Virus record (IMG/VR): IMGVR_UViG_3300032117_000047
Location: 1 to 48,112 of that record
DNA: 48,112 bases
Strand: one strand, 5' to 3'
Origin: a virus
Below, piece by piece: positions 29,504 to 38,568 of this stretch (positions are counted from its first letter, which is position 1; each line of letters opens with the position of its first letter). The position numbers were made by a program, and so were the translations under genes. The notes below the pieces were generated by a model, which saw only the letters and a list, made by a program, of their open reading frames with translations, ran no database searches and had not been told where the DNA came from.

Positions 29504-30427
29504 ATGAACTATATACAACTTCAGCAAGCTATTCAGGATTATTCAGAGAACACTGAGTCTTTGTTTGTCCAGAACATTCCTACATTTATCATGGAAGCTG
29601 AAGATCGTATATACAACACGGTTCAGTTGCCTTCGTTGCGTAAGAATGTAGTTGGTAATTTAACTGCTAGTAATCAGTATCTTTCTTTGCCTAATGATTG
29701 GCTGTCGGCATATTCTTTAGCTGTAATTGATAGCTCTGGTAATTACACGTACTTACTTAACAAAGATGTTAACTTTATTCGTGAAGCATTTCCTACCGCT
29801 TCTTACACGGGCGCACCGCAATACTACGGCTTGTTTGGCTCACAATCTAGTAATACCAATGAGCTTTCAGTCATTCTTGGCCCCACCCCAGATCAAAGCT
29901 ATAACGTAGAACTACATTACTTCTACTACCCAGCAACAATTGTGCAGGGCATGATTACGGGTACAGCAACTTCGTTTACTCCCGGTTCAGGATATACAAG
30001 TGGTATATACACTCAAGTCCCATTGACAGGCGGACAAGGATACAACGCTCAAGCTACCGTTGTGATTACAGGTGGGGTTGTTACTGGGTTTACTATTACC
30101 AACGGCGGTACGTTGTACGTTGTGGGTGACTCGTTAAGCTTTAGCGCAGCTTCTATCGGAGCTGGATCAGGTACGGGTTTTTCAATATCAGTAACAACTA
30201 TATCTAATGCTACCGGAACAAGCTGGTTAGGGGATAACTACGACCCTGCGCTTTTCTACGGCGCTATGCGTGAAGCAATGTTATTTATGAAACAAGAGCA
30301 AGACTTGGTTACTTACTATGAACAAAAGTATCAAGAAGCCTTAGCGCAGCTTAAGCGCTTGGGTGATGGGCTTGAGCGTGGTGATGCTTACCGTGATGGT
30401 CAGACAAAGATTAGGGTTACAACATGA
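29504..30427 (+). CDS. Second head-tail adaptor/tail accessory protein (307 aa)
   Basis: Residues 1-149 (YIQLQQAIQDYSENTESLFV, MEAEDRIYNTVQLPSLRKNV, LPNDWLSAYSLAVI) and 235-307 (SWLGDNYDPALFYGAMREAM, TYYEQKYQEALAQLKRLGDG) form one conserved podovirus tail-adaptor-type protein. Residues about 150-234 are an inserted Gly/Thr beta-module (YTSGIYTQVPLTGGQGYNAQ, GGTLYVVGDSLSF). Likely it binds below the connector at 27287. The last ATGA overlaps the next gene. Confidence 0.68.
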   Translation: MNYIQLQQAIQDYSENTESLFVQNIPTFIMEAEDRIYNTVQLPSLRKNVVGNLTASNQYLSLPNDWLSAYSLAVIDSSGNYTYLLNKDVNFIREAFPTASYTGAPQYYGLFGSQSSNTNELSVILGPTPDQSYNVELHYFYYPATIVQGMITGTATSFTPGSGYTSGIYTQVPLTGGQGYNAQATVVITGGVVTGFTITNGGTLYVVGDSLSFSAASIGAGSGTGFSISVTTISNATGTSWLGDNYDPALFYGAMREAMLFMKQEQDLVTYYEQKYQEALAQLKRLGDGLERGDAYRDGQTKIRVTT

Positions 30428-30849
30428 TCGTCCAAACATCCTGTACTGGCTTTGCCCAGAATCTTCTTAAAGGCGTTGAAAACTTTAACACCGGTTCGCC
30501 ATACACCTACAAGATTGCTTTGTATAACGCTAATGCCAGTTTAGACAACACGACCACGGCATATAGTTCAGCTAATGAAGTAGTAGGTACAGGTTACACG
30601 GCTGGCGGTAAAGCATTAACCCCTACTACAATTAGTGTTGACAATACCAATAACGTCAGTTATGTATCGTTTAATAATGCAGTTTGGACTCCTGCTAGCT
30701 TCACTTGTAGAGGCGCGTTAGTTTACAATAGCACTACCGGCGCGGCTTGTTTCGTTTTAAATTTTGGCTCGGATAAGACTTGTACAAATAGCTTTACCGT
30801 TACATTCCCAGCGGCAACCTCATCTACCGCAATTCTTCGCATTATGTAA
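30424..30849 (+). CDS. Virion beta-protein (141 aa)
   Basis: The protein has FAQNLLKGVENF and SPYTYKIALYNANASLDNTT near the start, SANEVVGTGYTAGGKALTP in the middle and CRGALVYNSTT with ILRIM at the end. This pattern recurs in a widespread family of phage structural proteins, typically near tail fibres. A tail-surface role is likely. It overlaps the adaptor gene by ATGA. Confidence 0.7.
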   Translation: MIVQTSCTGFAQNLLKGVENFNTGSPYTYKIALYNANASLDNTTTAYSSANEVVGTGYTAGGKALTPTTISVDNTNNVSYVSFNNAVWTPASFTCRGALVYNSTTGAACFVLNFGSDKTCTNSFTVTFPAATSSTAILRIM

Positions 30850-30858
30850 GGAAATATT

Positions 30859-31464
30859 ATGAATATTGAGAAATCAAACTTTGGCGATACTTGCGATGCC
30901 GTACTGGTCAAGAACGCTTCTTTTGTAGAATCCGTTGGCATGGAAGGTCACTTCGTGGCTAAGTGCTATGATAAAGATGGTAACCTGAAATGGGAAGACA
31001 CCATTGACAACCTAGTGGTTGCAGTCGGTAAACAGTTGATGCTTGACACGCTGTTGGCTGGTAGCTCATATACCGCTACGGTATACATGGGTTTGGTTTC
31101 TGGTGCTTCGTCCCCGACCTATGCTGCAACGGATACACAGGCTAGTCACGCCGGATGGTTAGAGTCAGGCAATGCTAACGCTCCTACCTATTCTGGTACA
31201 CGGGCTTTGGTATCGTTTAGCTCGGCTACCTCGACAGGATCAACGCCATCGAACGTAACTACCAAGTCAACAAGTGCAGCTTTGACCTTTACCTTTACCG
31301 GTGCTGGTACGGTTGCAGGATGTTTTATTAACATCAACGGTTCCTCGTCAATTGATAATACCACGGGTACTTTGTACAGCGCAGGTTCATTTACTGGTGG
31401 TAACCGCACGGTAGCTTCTAGCGATCAGTTAAGCGTTTCGTACTCGACGACTGCTACTTCGTAA
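30859..31464 (+). CDS. Virion beta-protein (201 aa)
   Basis: The N-terminal part (EGHFVAKCYDKDGNLKWEDT, then IDNLVVAVGKQLMLDTLLAG) is followed by ATDTQASHAGWLESG and a Thr/Ser-rich beta half (GNRTVASSDQLSVSYSTTAT). This order matches a phage structural family often adjacent to the preceding protein. It is likely a tail or tail-fibre associated protein. It has a good AAGGAAAT ribosome binding site. Confidence 0.7.
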   Translation: MNIEKSNFGDTCDAVLVKNASFVESVGMEGHFVAKCYDKDGNLKWEDTIDNLVVAVGKQLMLDTLLAGSSYTATVYMGLVSGASSPTYAATDTQASHAGWLESGNANAPTYSGTRALVSFSSATSTGSTPSNVTTKSTSAALTFTFTGAGTVAGCFININGSSSIDNTTGTLYSAGSFTGGNRTVASSDQLSVSYSTTATS

Positions 31465-31473
31465 GGAGGCGTT

Positions 31474-31716
31474 ATGGTAACTTTAGACAACGGGATGCTG
31501 GCGATTCAGTTCAGTATTACCAAAAACGGTTACACCTATAACGATGCGATTGTTGGCAATCCTGATTACATTAACGCTTTAACGCCTGATGAAATCACGA
31601 CCATACAGAACCAGCGTTTTGATAATTGGTACAAAATTATTACGACCCCTTCTGAGCCATATGTCCCCCCTGTAGGTGCAGAACCCCTGCCCGGAGATGT
31701 ACCTCCAGCAGTTTAA
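31474..31716 (+). CDS. Small hypothetical protein (80 aa)
   Basis: The 80-residue protein (MVTLDNGMLAIQFSITKNGY) has a short beta/alpha part with TPDEITTIQNQRFDNWYKII and ends in a Pro-rich tail. It is preceded by AAGGAGG and followed after 12 bases by the large fibre gene. Small genes of this kind can encode fibre chaperones, but no evidence decides. Confidence 0.62.
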   Translation: MVTLDNGMLAIQFSITKNGYTYNDAIVGNPDYINALTPDEITTIQNQRFDNWYKIITTPSEPYVPPVGAEPLPGDVPPAV

Positions 31717-31728
31717 ACGGAGTAGTGA

Positions 31729-34700
31729 ATGGCAACGTATTACTGGGTAGGTGGTTCAGGTAACTGGGATTCCACTGCTACACACTGGTCATTAACTTCT
31801 GGCGGTGCTGGCGGTGCTGGTGTCCCTACGGCTGCTGATGATGTGTTTTTTAATTCACTATCTAATGCCACTGCCTATACAGTTACCTTGCTGACCACTC
31901 CCGTGTGTCGTAGTGTGAGCGTTGCTGGTCCAGCATCGGGTAACGTAACCCTTGCAGGATCGGCGGCATGGAGTGTTTACGGCTCTTTCACATTTGCTGC
32001 AACCGGCATTACAAATAGCTATACAGGTTTTATTACTTTTAGTGCTACAACTACTGGTTGGACAATTACACAAAACGGTATAGGGTTTAATGTAATAACT
32101 GTATTTAATGGTGTTGGTGGTGGCTGGACACTTGGAAGTTCATTCCTTGCTAACACCGGAATTCAACTTCTTGCAGGTACGCTTACAACAAATAATTACA
32201 GTTTAACTACTTATAATAATATTGATTCGTCACCAAATGTAGGGGCAAGAACATTAAATTTAGGTTCTTCTACTGTAACTTGCCAAGAGTGGATTGCTGG
32301 AACAACAGCCTTTACAGTAAATGCCGGTACATCAACAATAATAATAAATAGTACATTAGGTGTATTTTCTGGCGGTGGGTTAACTTATTACAACGTAAGT
32401 TTTACAAACACCGGGGCTTCTTCCGCTTCTATTACTGGAGCAAACACATTTAATAATCTTTCAGTAGCAACGGTAACAACTGCCAATAATATTTCGTATT
32501 TATATCTTACCGATAACCAAACAATAAACGGAACCCTGACTATATCAGGTGCTTCCTATAACCAACGACTTCAAGTTTACAATGGGTCTTCAGCAACATC
32601 ATTACTTAGCACAAACGTAACATTAACTGTTAACGCAGTATCATCCCTATCATATATTGATTTTGGTGGTATCACAGTAGCGGGTGCTTCTTCTCCTTGG
32701 TCAGGTACAAGTATTGGTGATTTGCAAGGCAATGCAAACATAACAACTACACCAGCAAAAATTGTTTACTGGAATGCCCCTAATATAACAGGTCAATGGG
32801 GAGGAAACACGCCTTTTGCTACAACTTCTGGTGGTACTACCGCAGCAGCTAATTTTCCTTTAGCACAGGATACTGTTATTTTTGATAATACAGGGCTTGG
32901 TACAGGCGGTGTTATTAACTATGATCGAAACTGGGCGTTAGGGAGACTCGATTTTTCGAGAGTAACAAATGCGGCGACATTTAGCATGGGTTCATACCCA
33001 GCATTTTATTTAGATGTAATATTTAGCTCATCATTAACATTAACCCAAACTGGCGGAACGGCTGCTTTATTTTATTCTAAAGGTACTCAAACACTTATAT
33101 CTGCCGGATTAACATTTCCACAAGGTATTAATTCCGGTCAATCAAACCAAGCTAGTTCTACGCTAACTTTAGCTGGCGCTGCAAGCTGCGGCACAACTTT
33201 TAGCCTTAATGCAGGAATAATTAATTTAAATAATAATGATTTAACGTGCGCTGCTTTTAGTAGCTCAAATTCATACACTCGAACAATTGCGTTCACCACA
33301 GGTCAAATTTATTTAAAAGGTAATACTACATTTATTTGGAATACAGATGTTTCAACTGGTTTAACAATTACAGGTTCTGCGATTGTCAATGCAACATTCT
33401 CTGGATCAACAGGACAACGAACAGTAGATGTTGCAAACTCTTCTGCCAGCAATGTTTCATACGCAATAAATCTTAATATAATATCTGGTTCAGATAATGT
33501 TTCTGTATATGGCTCATCGTTTAAATCTATTAACTTTACTGGTTTTTCTGGCACATGGGTAGCTCAAGGTAACAAAACTTTATTTGGGGATTTAACATTT
33601 TCAAGTTCCATGACCGTAACTGCTAATAATAGTGTATTTTTTAACGGTACAGGTACGCAAAAAATTATATCAAATGGTATTACCACGGCATTAACTTTTA
33701 CAGTAAACAGCACAACTACTACGGTTCAGTTGCAAGATGCGTTAAATACGTCATCATCAGTAACTATTACTTCTGGTACGCTTGATTTAAACAACAAAAG
33801 TTTAACGTGCGCTACTTTTAGTAGTTCAAACGCAAATACCCGGGCGATTGCATTTAATTCAGGTGCTATATATCTAATAGGTAACAACACAACTATTTGG
33901 GAAAGCGGTAATCAAACCAATTTTTCGTATACCGGAACATCTGCTATCTATTGCACTTATTCAGGCAGTACCGGATCAAGGGGTATAAGTGCTGGAATTA
34001 CAAGTGGAACTCAATCAAACGCACTAAACTTTAGTGTTACAGCGGGTAGTGATACGGTTATTTTTTACGGGACAGGCAGGGTTTACAACTCAATTAATTT
34101 AACCGGTTTTAGTGGTACATTAAGTTCTGATAACTGGGCATATTATGTATACGGTACATTAACAATTCCAAATGGGATTTCTACCTCTACGACAGTAAGT
34201 TACAGCGGACCAATATACCTCGCTGCTTCTTCTGGTATACAAAATATAGATACCAATGGTGTAACTATTCCGGCTCCAGTTACAGCTTCAGGCAACGCAA
34301 CATATACCCTTTTAAGCAACTTAGTTGTTGCATCCACCACTTCATTTTCCTTGAATTCGGGGTCATTAAGTTTAAACGGAAAAACCCTGACTTGCGGAGC
34401 ATTTAGCGCTAATAGCAGTGCTGTCACGATAGCGTTTGGAACTTCTGGTATTTACATAACCGGAAACAACACAACAGTATTTAGTCACAATGGAAATATT
34501 TCCTACACCGGAACACCTAATTTTTACTTCACTTACAGCGGTTCAACCGGAACCAGAACTATTTCTGGAGGGCTACAAACCTACCCGCTTAACTATTACA
34601 TCAACGCTGGAACGGACACAGTTACTCTTGGTATAGGTACTTATTACAACACCATTAACTTTACTGGCTTTAGCGGAACGCTTTCTGCACTTACTGGGGC

Positions 34701-36012
34701 ATGGAATTTGCAGGGTGATTTAGTGCTTTCTAGCACCATGACTTTCACCGATAGTCCGTCTGGACAAATACAGCTTGCGCCCGCTACATCACAAAATTTA
34801 ACGACAAACGGCACATCCATTAAAACTTATTTGTTTATTTTTGGACCGGGAACAATTGTTTTGCAGGGCGCTGCAACAACGACATATGTTTTTTCTCTTT
34901 CTGGCGGTACATTAAATTTAAATGGCTACAACTTTACGCCCAGTACTTTTTTATCTCCGACATCATCTACTAAATCAATTGTATTTGGTGGTGCAACAAT
35001 AACCATTCCTTCTGGCGGTGGCGCTGCTGTCTGGAACAACACAGGTACGAACTTCAGTACATCTGGCACAGGAAAAATAAGTTTTACTGCATCGACCAAT
35101 AAAACATTTTACGGCGGCGGTGCTAACTACCCAACCATTAGCCAAGACGGTTCAGGTATTCTTTATATTAACGGAAACAACACTTACCAGAACATGACTG
35201 CAACGGTGTTTCCATCGACTATTACTTTTGGTGCAGGTGGAACGCATAGTTTTAACAACTTCAGCGTCATCGGAACAGCGGGTAATTTAGTTACAGTAAA
35301 TAGTTCTACGTCTGGAACAGCAGCTAATTTCGTCAACCTAAGTGGGCATAACTTAGGCGGTAACTACATGAGTTTGCAAGATACCAACGTGACTCCAGTT
35401 AACACTTGGTACGCAGGGCGCAACACCACGAACGTGTCTAACAATACCGGATGGGTGTTTTACAACTACTACCCTGTTACAGCTACCGAAAACGCAACGA
35501 TGGCTGATGCGGAAACCAACACGGCTAAATTTATATCGTCCGTCCTTGAGGCGTTTACACCGGCAGATACAGACACGCTTGGTCAGGCTAAGTACAACGT
35601 AATAACAACCGAAACATCGTCCCTGCTAGATCGCATTACAACCAGCGCAAAGTTTGGCTCGGCGGTAGTAGAGGCTTTAACTGCTCTGAGCGCACAGGTA
35701 GGTAATGCTAAGTTTGTAGTAACCCGCACCGATAACTCGACAATGGCAGATGCCGAAACGAACGTCAAAAATCTTTACTCGGCGGTACTGGAAAACTCAG
35801 GGCTTGCCAACAGCCAGACCAATATCGCTAAGTACAGCCGTGCCGTGGTAGAGAATTTTGCCCCTGCAAGTACACAGAGTAATACAGTAAAATATAACTC
35901 AGCCGTAATAGAAACCGTTGTGACGTTTGATACTTCTATTGGACGAGGCTGGTTTAAGATTGTTGATTCACAGAACCCCAATTGGACTGTCATAAACGAC
36001 TCCCAGCTATAA
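31729..36012 (+). CDS. Giant repetitive tail fibre/surface protein (1427 aa)
   Basis: The N-terminus (MATYYWVGGSGNWDSTATHW) is typical of repetitive phage surface proteins. From about residue 490 to 1180, four long repeats of roughly 180-195 residues each begin with a (L/I)NLN-x(2)-(D/S)LTC-type segment, near 33211, 33783, 34368 and 34912. They carry SGSTG and INFTGFSG markers and suggest a beta-helix or stacked beta sheets. The C-terminal 180 residues have eight short repeats of the type E-x-x-x-x-A-D-x-x-T-x-x-x-K-F/Y. The protein is nearly uncharged. It is the main host-contact candidate. Confidence 0.75.
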   Translation: MATYYWVGGSGNWDSTATHWSLTSGGAGGAGVPTAADDVFFNSLSNATAYTVTLLTTPVCRSVSVAGPASGNVTLAGSAAWSVYGSFTFAATGITNSYTGFITFSATTTGWTITQNGIGFNVITVFNGVGGGWTLGSSFLANTGIQLLAGTLTTNNYSLTTYNNIDSSPNVGARTLNLGSSTVTCQEWIAGTTAFTVNAGTSTIIINSTLGVFSGGGLTYYNVSFTNTGASSASITGANTFNNLSVATVTTANNISYLYLTDNQTINGTLTISGASYNQRLQVYNGSSATSLLSTNVTLTVNAVSSLSYIDFGGITVAGASSPWSGTSIGDLQGNANITTTPAKIVYWNAPNITGQWGGNTPFATTSGGTTAAANFPLAQDTVIFDNTGLGTGGVINYDRNWALGRLDFSRVTNAATFSMGSYPAFYLDVIFSSSLTLTQTGGTAALFYSKGTQTLISAGLTFPQGINSGQSNQASSTLTLAGAASCGTTFSLNAGIINLNNNDLTCAAFSSSNSYTRTIAFTTGQIYLKGNTTFIWNTDVSTGLTITGSAIVNATFSGSTGQRTVDVANSSASNVSYAINLNIISGSDNVSVYGSSFKSINFTGFSGTWVAQGNKTLFGDLTFSSSMTVTANNSVFFNGTGTQKIISNGITTALTFTVNSTTTTVQLQDALNTSSSVTITSGTLDLNNKSLTCATFSSSNANTRAIAFNSGAIYLIGNNTTIWESGNQTNFSYTGTSAIYCTYSGSTGSRGISAGITSGTQSNALNFSVTAGSDTVIFYGTGRVYNSINLTGFSGTLSSDNWAYYVYGTLTIPNGISTSTTVSYSGPIYLAASSGIQNIDTNGVTIPAPVTASGNATYTLLSNLVVASTTSFSLNSGSLSLNGKTLTCGAFSANSSAVTIAFGTSGIYITGNNTTVFSHNGNISYTGTPNFYFTYSGSTGTRTISGGLQTYPLNYYINAGTDTVTLGIGTYYNTINFTGFSGTLSALTGAWNLQGDLVLSSTMTFTDSPSGQIQLAPATSQNLTTNGTSIKTYLFIFGPGTIVLQGAATTTYVFSLSGGTLNLNGYNFTPSTFLSPTSSTKSIVFGGATITIPSGGGAAVWNNTGTNFSTSGTGKISFTASTNKTFYGGGANYPTISQDGSGILYINGNNTYQNMTATVFPSTITFGAGGTHSFNNFSVIGTAGNLVTVNSSTSGTAANFVNLSGHNLGGNYMSLQDTNVTPVNTWYAGRNTTNVSNNTGWVFYNYYPVTATENATMADAETNTAKFISSVLEAFTPADTDTLGQAKYNVITTETSSLLDRITTSAKFGSAVVEALTALSAQVGNAKFVVTRTDNSTMADAETNVKNLYSAVLENSGLANSQTNIAKYSRAVVENFAPASTQSNTVKYNSAVIETVVTFDTSIGRGWFKIVDSQNPNWTVINDSQL

Positions 36013-36021
36013 GGAATAGAA

Positions 36022-36843
36022 ATGCCAACCACTTACTCAACCGACCTAAGATTAGCCTTGCTGGGCAACGGTGAAGACGCCGGTACTTGGGGTAACTACA
36101 CCAACACTAACTTAGGCACGTTGCTAGAACAAGCTATCTGTGGTTTGACCTCGGTGGACGTTAGTTCCGGCGCAGTGACGCTAACTACTGTAAACGGTGC
36201 AACAGACCAAGCTCGCAGTGCAGTATTGGCTGCAACTGGAACCCCATCGACAACGGCGATTATTACAATCCCTAACGTCAATAAGACATACTATGTTAAC
36301 AATACTACAGCACAATCATTAAGTATCCAGACTTCTGGTGGTAGTGCGTACACTATGCCAGCCTCATCTTTGGCTTTAGTCTACTGTGATGGAAGTAACA
36401 ACGTAGTGGGACCAAGTTCATCCACATACAGCTCGTTTACCAACCCATTACTTACTGGTATTCGTGAAACAGCTACGGTATCGGCTACGGCTGCAACAGG
36501 TACGATTAATTATGATTACCTTACCCAAGCAGTTCTTTATTACACGACAAGCGCTGCTGCTAACTGGACGGTAAATTTTAGGGGTAATAGCTCAACTACT
36601 TTGGCTTCATTGCTATCTACCGGTCAGTCTGTCAGCGTTACATTCTTAGTTACCCAAGGTGCTACGCCCTACTACAATACAGCTATTACGATTGATGGTG
36701 CTTCGTATTCCCCAGTTTGGCAGGGCGGTATTGCTCCTACGGCAGGTAATGCAAGCGGTATTGATGCGTATACGTATGCAATTATTAAAACAAGTTCTTC
36801 CCCGACCTATACGGTCTTAGCTTCACTTACACAGTTCAAGTAA
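36022..36843 (+). CDS. Tail fibre-type protein (273 aa)
   Basis: The N-terminus MPTTYSTDLRLALLGNGEDA, then GTWGNYTNTNLGTLLEQAI, is a common opening of phage tail-fibre proteins. The central part binds as strands (ATGTPSTTAIITIPNVNKTY), and the C-terminus has ITIDGASYSPVWQGG. It follows the giant fibre by nine bases and precedes the glycine-rich adhesin. It may be a fibre subunit or distal attachment protein. Confidence 0.72.
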   Translation: MPTTYSTDLRLALLGNGEDAGTWGNYTNTNLGTLLEQAICGLTSVDVSSGAVTLTTVNGATDQARSAVLAATGTPSTTAIITIPNVNKTYYVNNTTAQSLSIQTSGGSAYTMPASSLALVYCDGSNNVVGPSSSTYSSFTNPLLTGIRETATVSATAATGTINYDYLTQAVLYYTTSAAANWTVNFRGNSSTTLASLLSTGQSVSVTFLVTQGATPYYNTAITIDGASYSPVWQGGIAPTAGNASGIDAYTYAIIKTSSSPTYTVLASLTQFK

Positions 36844-36844
36844 T

Positions 36845-37597
36845 ATGCCACGCTTATCTGCTATCGGTGCTGCTTCTGATAAAGCCTTTGGGCTTACGGT
36901 GTTTTCTGTTGCTAACGCAGTCACAATCAACTACATGGTTGCGGGTAATGGGGGAACAAGTAATGGTGCAGGTGGTTCAGGTGGTCAAGTATTTATTGGT
37001 ACACAGTCAATCAGCACCAAAACATCTTATACCGTATCAGTAAACATCAGTGGTGGCATATCACAGTTTAATGGCGTATCTGCTAACCCCGGAAATAATG
37101 GCGGTGGATACGGTGGTAGTGGGGGTAGTTGTCCCGGATTTACTAGCGGTGGCGGGGGTGATTCTGTAACTTGGCCCGCTATTCCGTTTGCACCTTGGAC
37201 TGCTGGCGGATATGCTGCTGCGGGTGGTGGCGGTGCAGGTGTTGGCGGAAATGGTGGAAGTGCCTATGATGCGTTACCAAGCGGGTACTATATCTACGGC
37301 GGTAATGGTGGTCCCGGTATTTTATTTATAGATGGTAACTACTACGGAGCTGGTGGTGGGGGTAGCGCCTATTCTGTCAGCAATACAGAAGGTAATGAGC
37401 CTAATGCTTATAACGGAAGTAATGGTACAGGATATGGTAATTTTGGCTCGGCTGATAGTCTTGGTGGCGTAATCATATCTTACGTGTCATCCATCCAACT
37501 TTACAACGGTGGTACAGTAACTTCTACAGGTACAGGTGCTACAAAGCGTTGGTATCATACGTTTAGTTCTTCTGGCACTCTTGCACATATTTATTAA
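36845..37597 (+). CDS. Glycine-rich adhesin-like protein (250 aa)
   Basis: The first 40 residues are ordinary (MPRLSAIGAASDKAFGLTVF). From residue 35 to 215 the protein is dominated by Gly-rich runs (NGGGYGGSGGSC, AAAGGGGAGVGGNGGSAYD, YYGAGGGGSAYSV), before a short C-terminal domain ending KRWYHTFSSSGTLAHIY. Such polyglycine stretches recall receptor-binding tips of T-even gp38-type adhesins, where they form a polyglycine sandwich. Exposed loops between runs would determine host range. It is two bases after the previous stop. Confidence 0.65.
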   Translation: MPRLSAIGAASDKAFGLTVFSVANAVTINYMVAGNGGTSNGAGGSGGQVFIGTQSISTKTSYTVSVNISGGISQFNGVSANPGNNGGGYGGSGGSCPGFTSGGGGDSVTWPAIPFAPWTAGGYAAAGGGGAGVGGNGGSAYDALPSGYYIYGGNGGPGILFIDGNYYGAGGGGSAYSVSNTEGNEPNAYNGSNGTGYGNFGSADSLGGVIISYVSSIQLYNGGTVTSTGTGATKRWYHTFSSSGTLAHIY

Positions 37598-37606
37598 GGA
37601 TTAGTC

Positions 37607-38104
37607 ATGGAATGGTTAGCACAACTTGCCCCTACGATTGCTACCGCTTTAGGTGGTCCTTTGGCAGGTCTTGCAGTTACGGCACTAGCTAAAGTATTTG
37701 GCGTTCCTGAAAACCAAGTGCAGTCTATGATTGAGTCTGGTAAGTTATCTGCCGATCAGTTAGCACAGGTTAAAGTTGCTGAAATCGAATTGCAAAAACA
37801 AGCTCAGTCTTTAGGTCTTAACTTTGAGCAGTTAGCTACGGAAGATCGTAAGTCAGCCCGTGATATGCAGATGGCTACTAAGTCCGCTATTCCAGCCATT
37901 CTTGCAGGTGCAGTAACTACGGGGTTCTTTGGTATCTTGTATGCACTGATGATGGGCTACGCTAAAGAATCCAATCCACTAATGATTATGTTAGGAAGTT
38001 TGGGGACAGCATGGACTGGGGTCATCAGTTTTTACTTTGGGTCATCCGCTGGAAGCCAACACAAAGACGAGATGTTGTACAACTCGACACCGGCGGTAAA
38101 ATGA
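37607..38104 (+). CDS. Holin (Holin_3TMs-like)
   Basis: The 165-residue protein has a hydrophobic N-terminal segment (TIATALGGPLAGLAVTALAK), a charged helical middle (residues 34-90, KVAEIELQKQAQSLG) and two clear membrane spans (AILAGAVTTGFFGILYALMM and a second ending WTGVISFYFG). The APTIA-LGGPLAG opening is typical of the Holin_3TMs family. It lies directly before the endolysin with an ATGA overlap, as expected of a lysis cassette. No spanin (Rz) gene is visible beside it. Confidence 0.8.
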   Translation: MEWLAQLAPTIATALGGPLAGLAVTALAKVFGVPENQVQSMIESGKLSADQLAQVKVAEIELQKQAQSLGLNFEQLATEDRKSARDMQMATKSAIPAILAGAVTTGFFGILYALMMGYAKESNPLMIMLGSLGTAWTGVISFYFGSSAGSQHKDEMLYNSTPAVK

Positions 38105-38559
38105 GTCCTAATCTAAAAGCTTTCTTAGATACTATTGCTTACTCGGAGGGTACTGATAATGGCATCCAAAAAACGAATGATCGAGGATATGATGTACTCG
38201 TCGGAGGAGGATTATTTAATGGCTATGCAGATCACCCAAGAAAGCTCGTTGTACTACGCCAAGGCTTGGCGTCAACTGCTGCTGGACGCTATCAACTCCT
38301 CGCACGATATTTCGACACTTATAAAAAGCAACTTGACTTAAAAGACTTTAGCCCAGAATCGCAGGATGCAATTGCTATACAACAGATTAAAGAGTGTAAA
38401 GCCCTAGATGATGTTGAAGCTGGATACATTGGGGTAGCGCTTGATAAATGTCGGCATATCTGGGCTTCATTGCCCGGTGCTGGGTATGGTCAACATGAAA
38501 ATGATTTGCACGTCTTGCTAGATAAATACAAGAAGTTTGGTGGTAGCACGACTGCTTAA
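38101..38559 (+). CDS. Endolysin, lambda R-type lytic transglycosylase (GH104)
   Basis: I chose the start at 38101 (MSPNLKAFLDTIAYSEGTDN), which overlaps the holin stop as ATGA; the frame extends upstream but would run through the holin. The protein is 152 residues, against 158 in lambda R. It matches R closely in plan: catalytic Glu 16 in AYSEGT, then RGYDVLVGGGLFNGY, HPRKLV, STAAGRYQLL, DFSPESQDAIAIQQIKE and IWASLPGAGYGQ. It would cleave the glycan strand of host peptidoglycan, reaching it through the holin. No signal peptide is seen. Confidence 0.93.
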   Translation: MSPNLKAFLDTIAYSEGTDNGIQKTNDRGYDVLVGGGLFNGYADHPRKLVVLRQGLASTAAGRYQLLARYFDTYKKQLDLKDFSPESQDAIAIQQIKECKALDDVEAGYIGVALDKCRHIWASLPGAGYGQHENDLHVLLDKYKKFGGSTTA

Positions 38560-38568
38560 GGATAAATA

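Noticed and set aside
35583-36032. Minus-strand frames beneath the fibre gene.
   Set aside because: They are antisense shadows of a low-complexity Thr/Ser/Ala coding region, with no initiation signals.
38159-38341. 60-codon frame nested inside the endolysin gene, with GGAGG before its ATG (MASKKRMIEDMMYSSEEDYL).
   Set aside because: The GGAGG is made by the conserved Ser-Glu-Gly codons of the endolysin and the frame has no membrane or lipoprotein signal, so it is not a Rz1-like nested gene; treated as a shadow.
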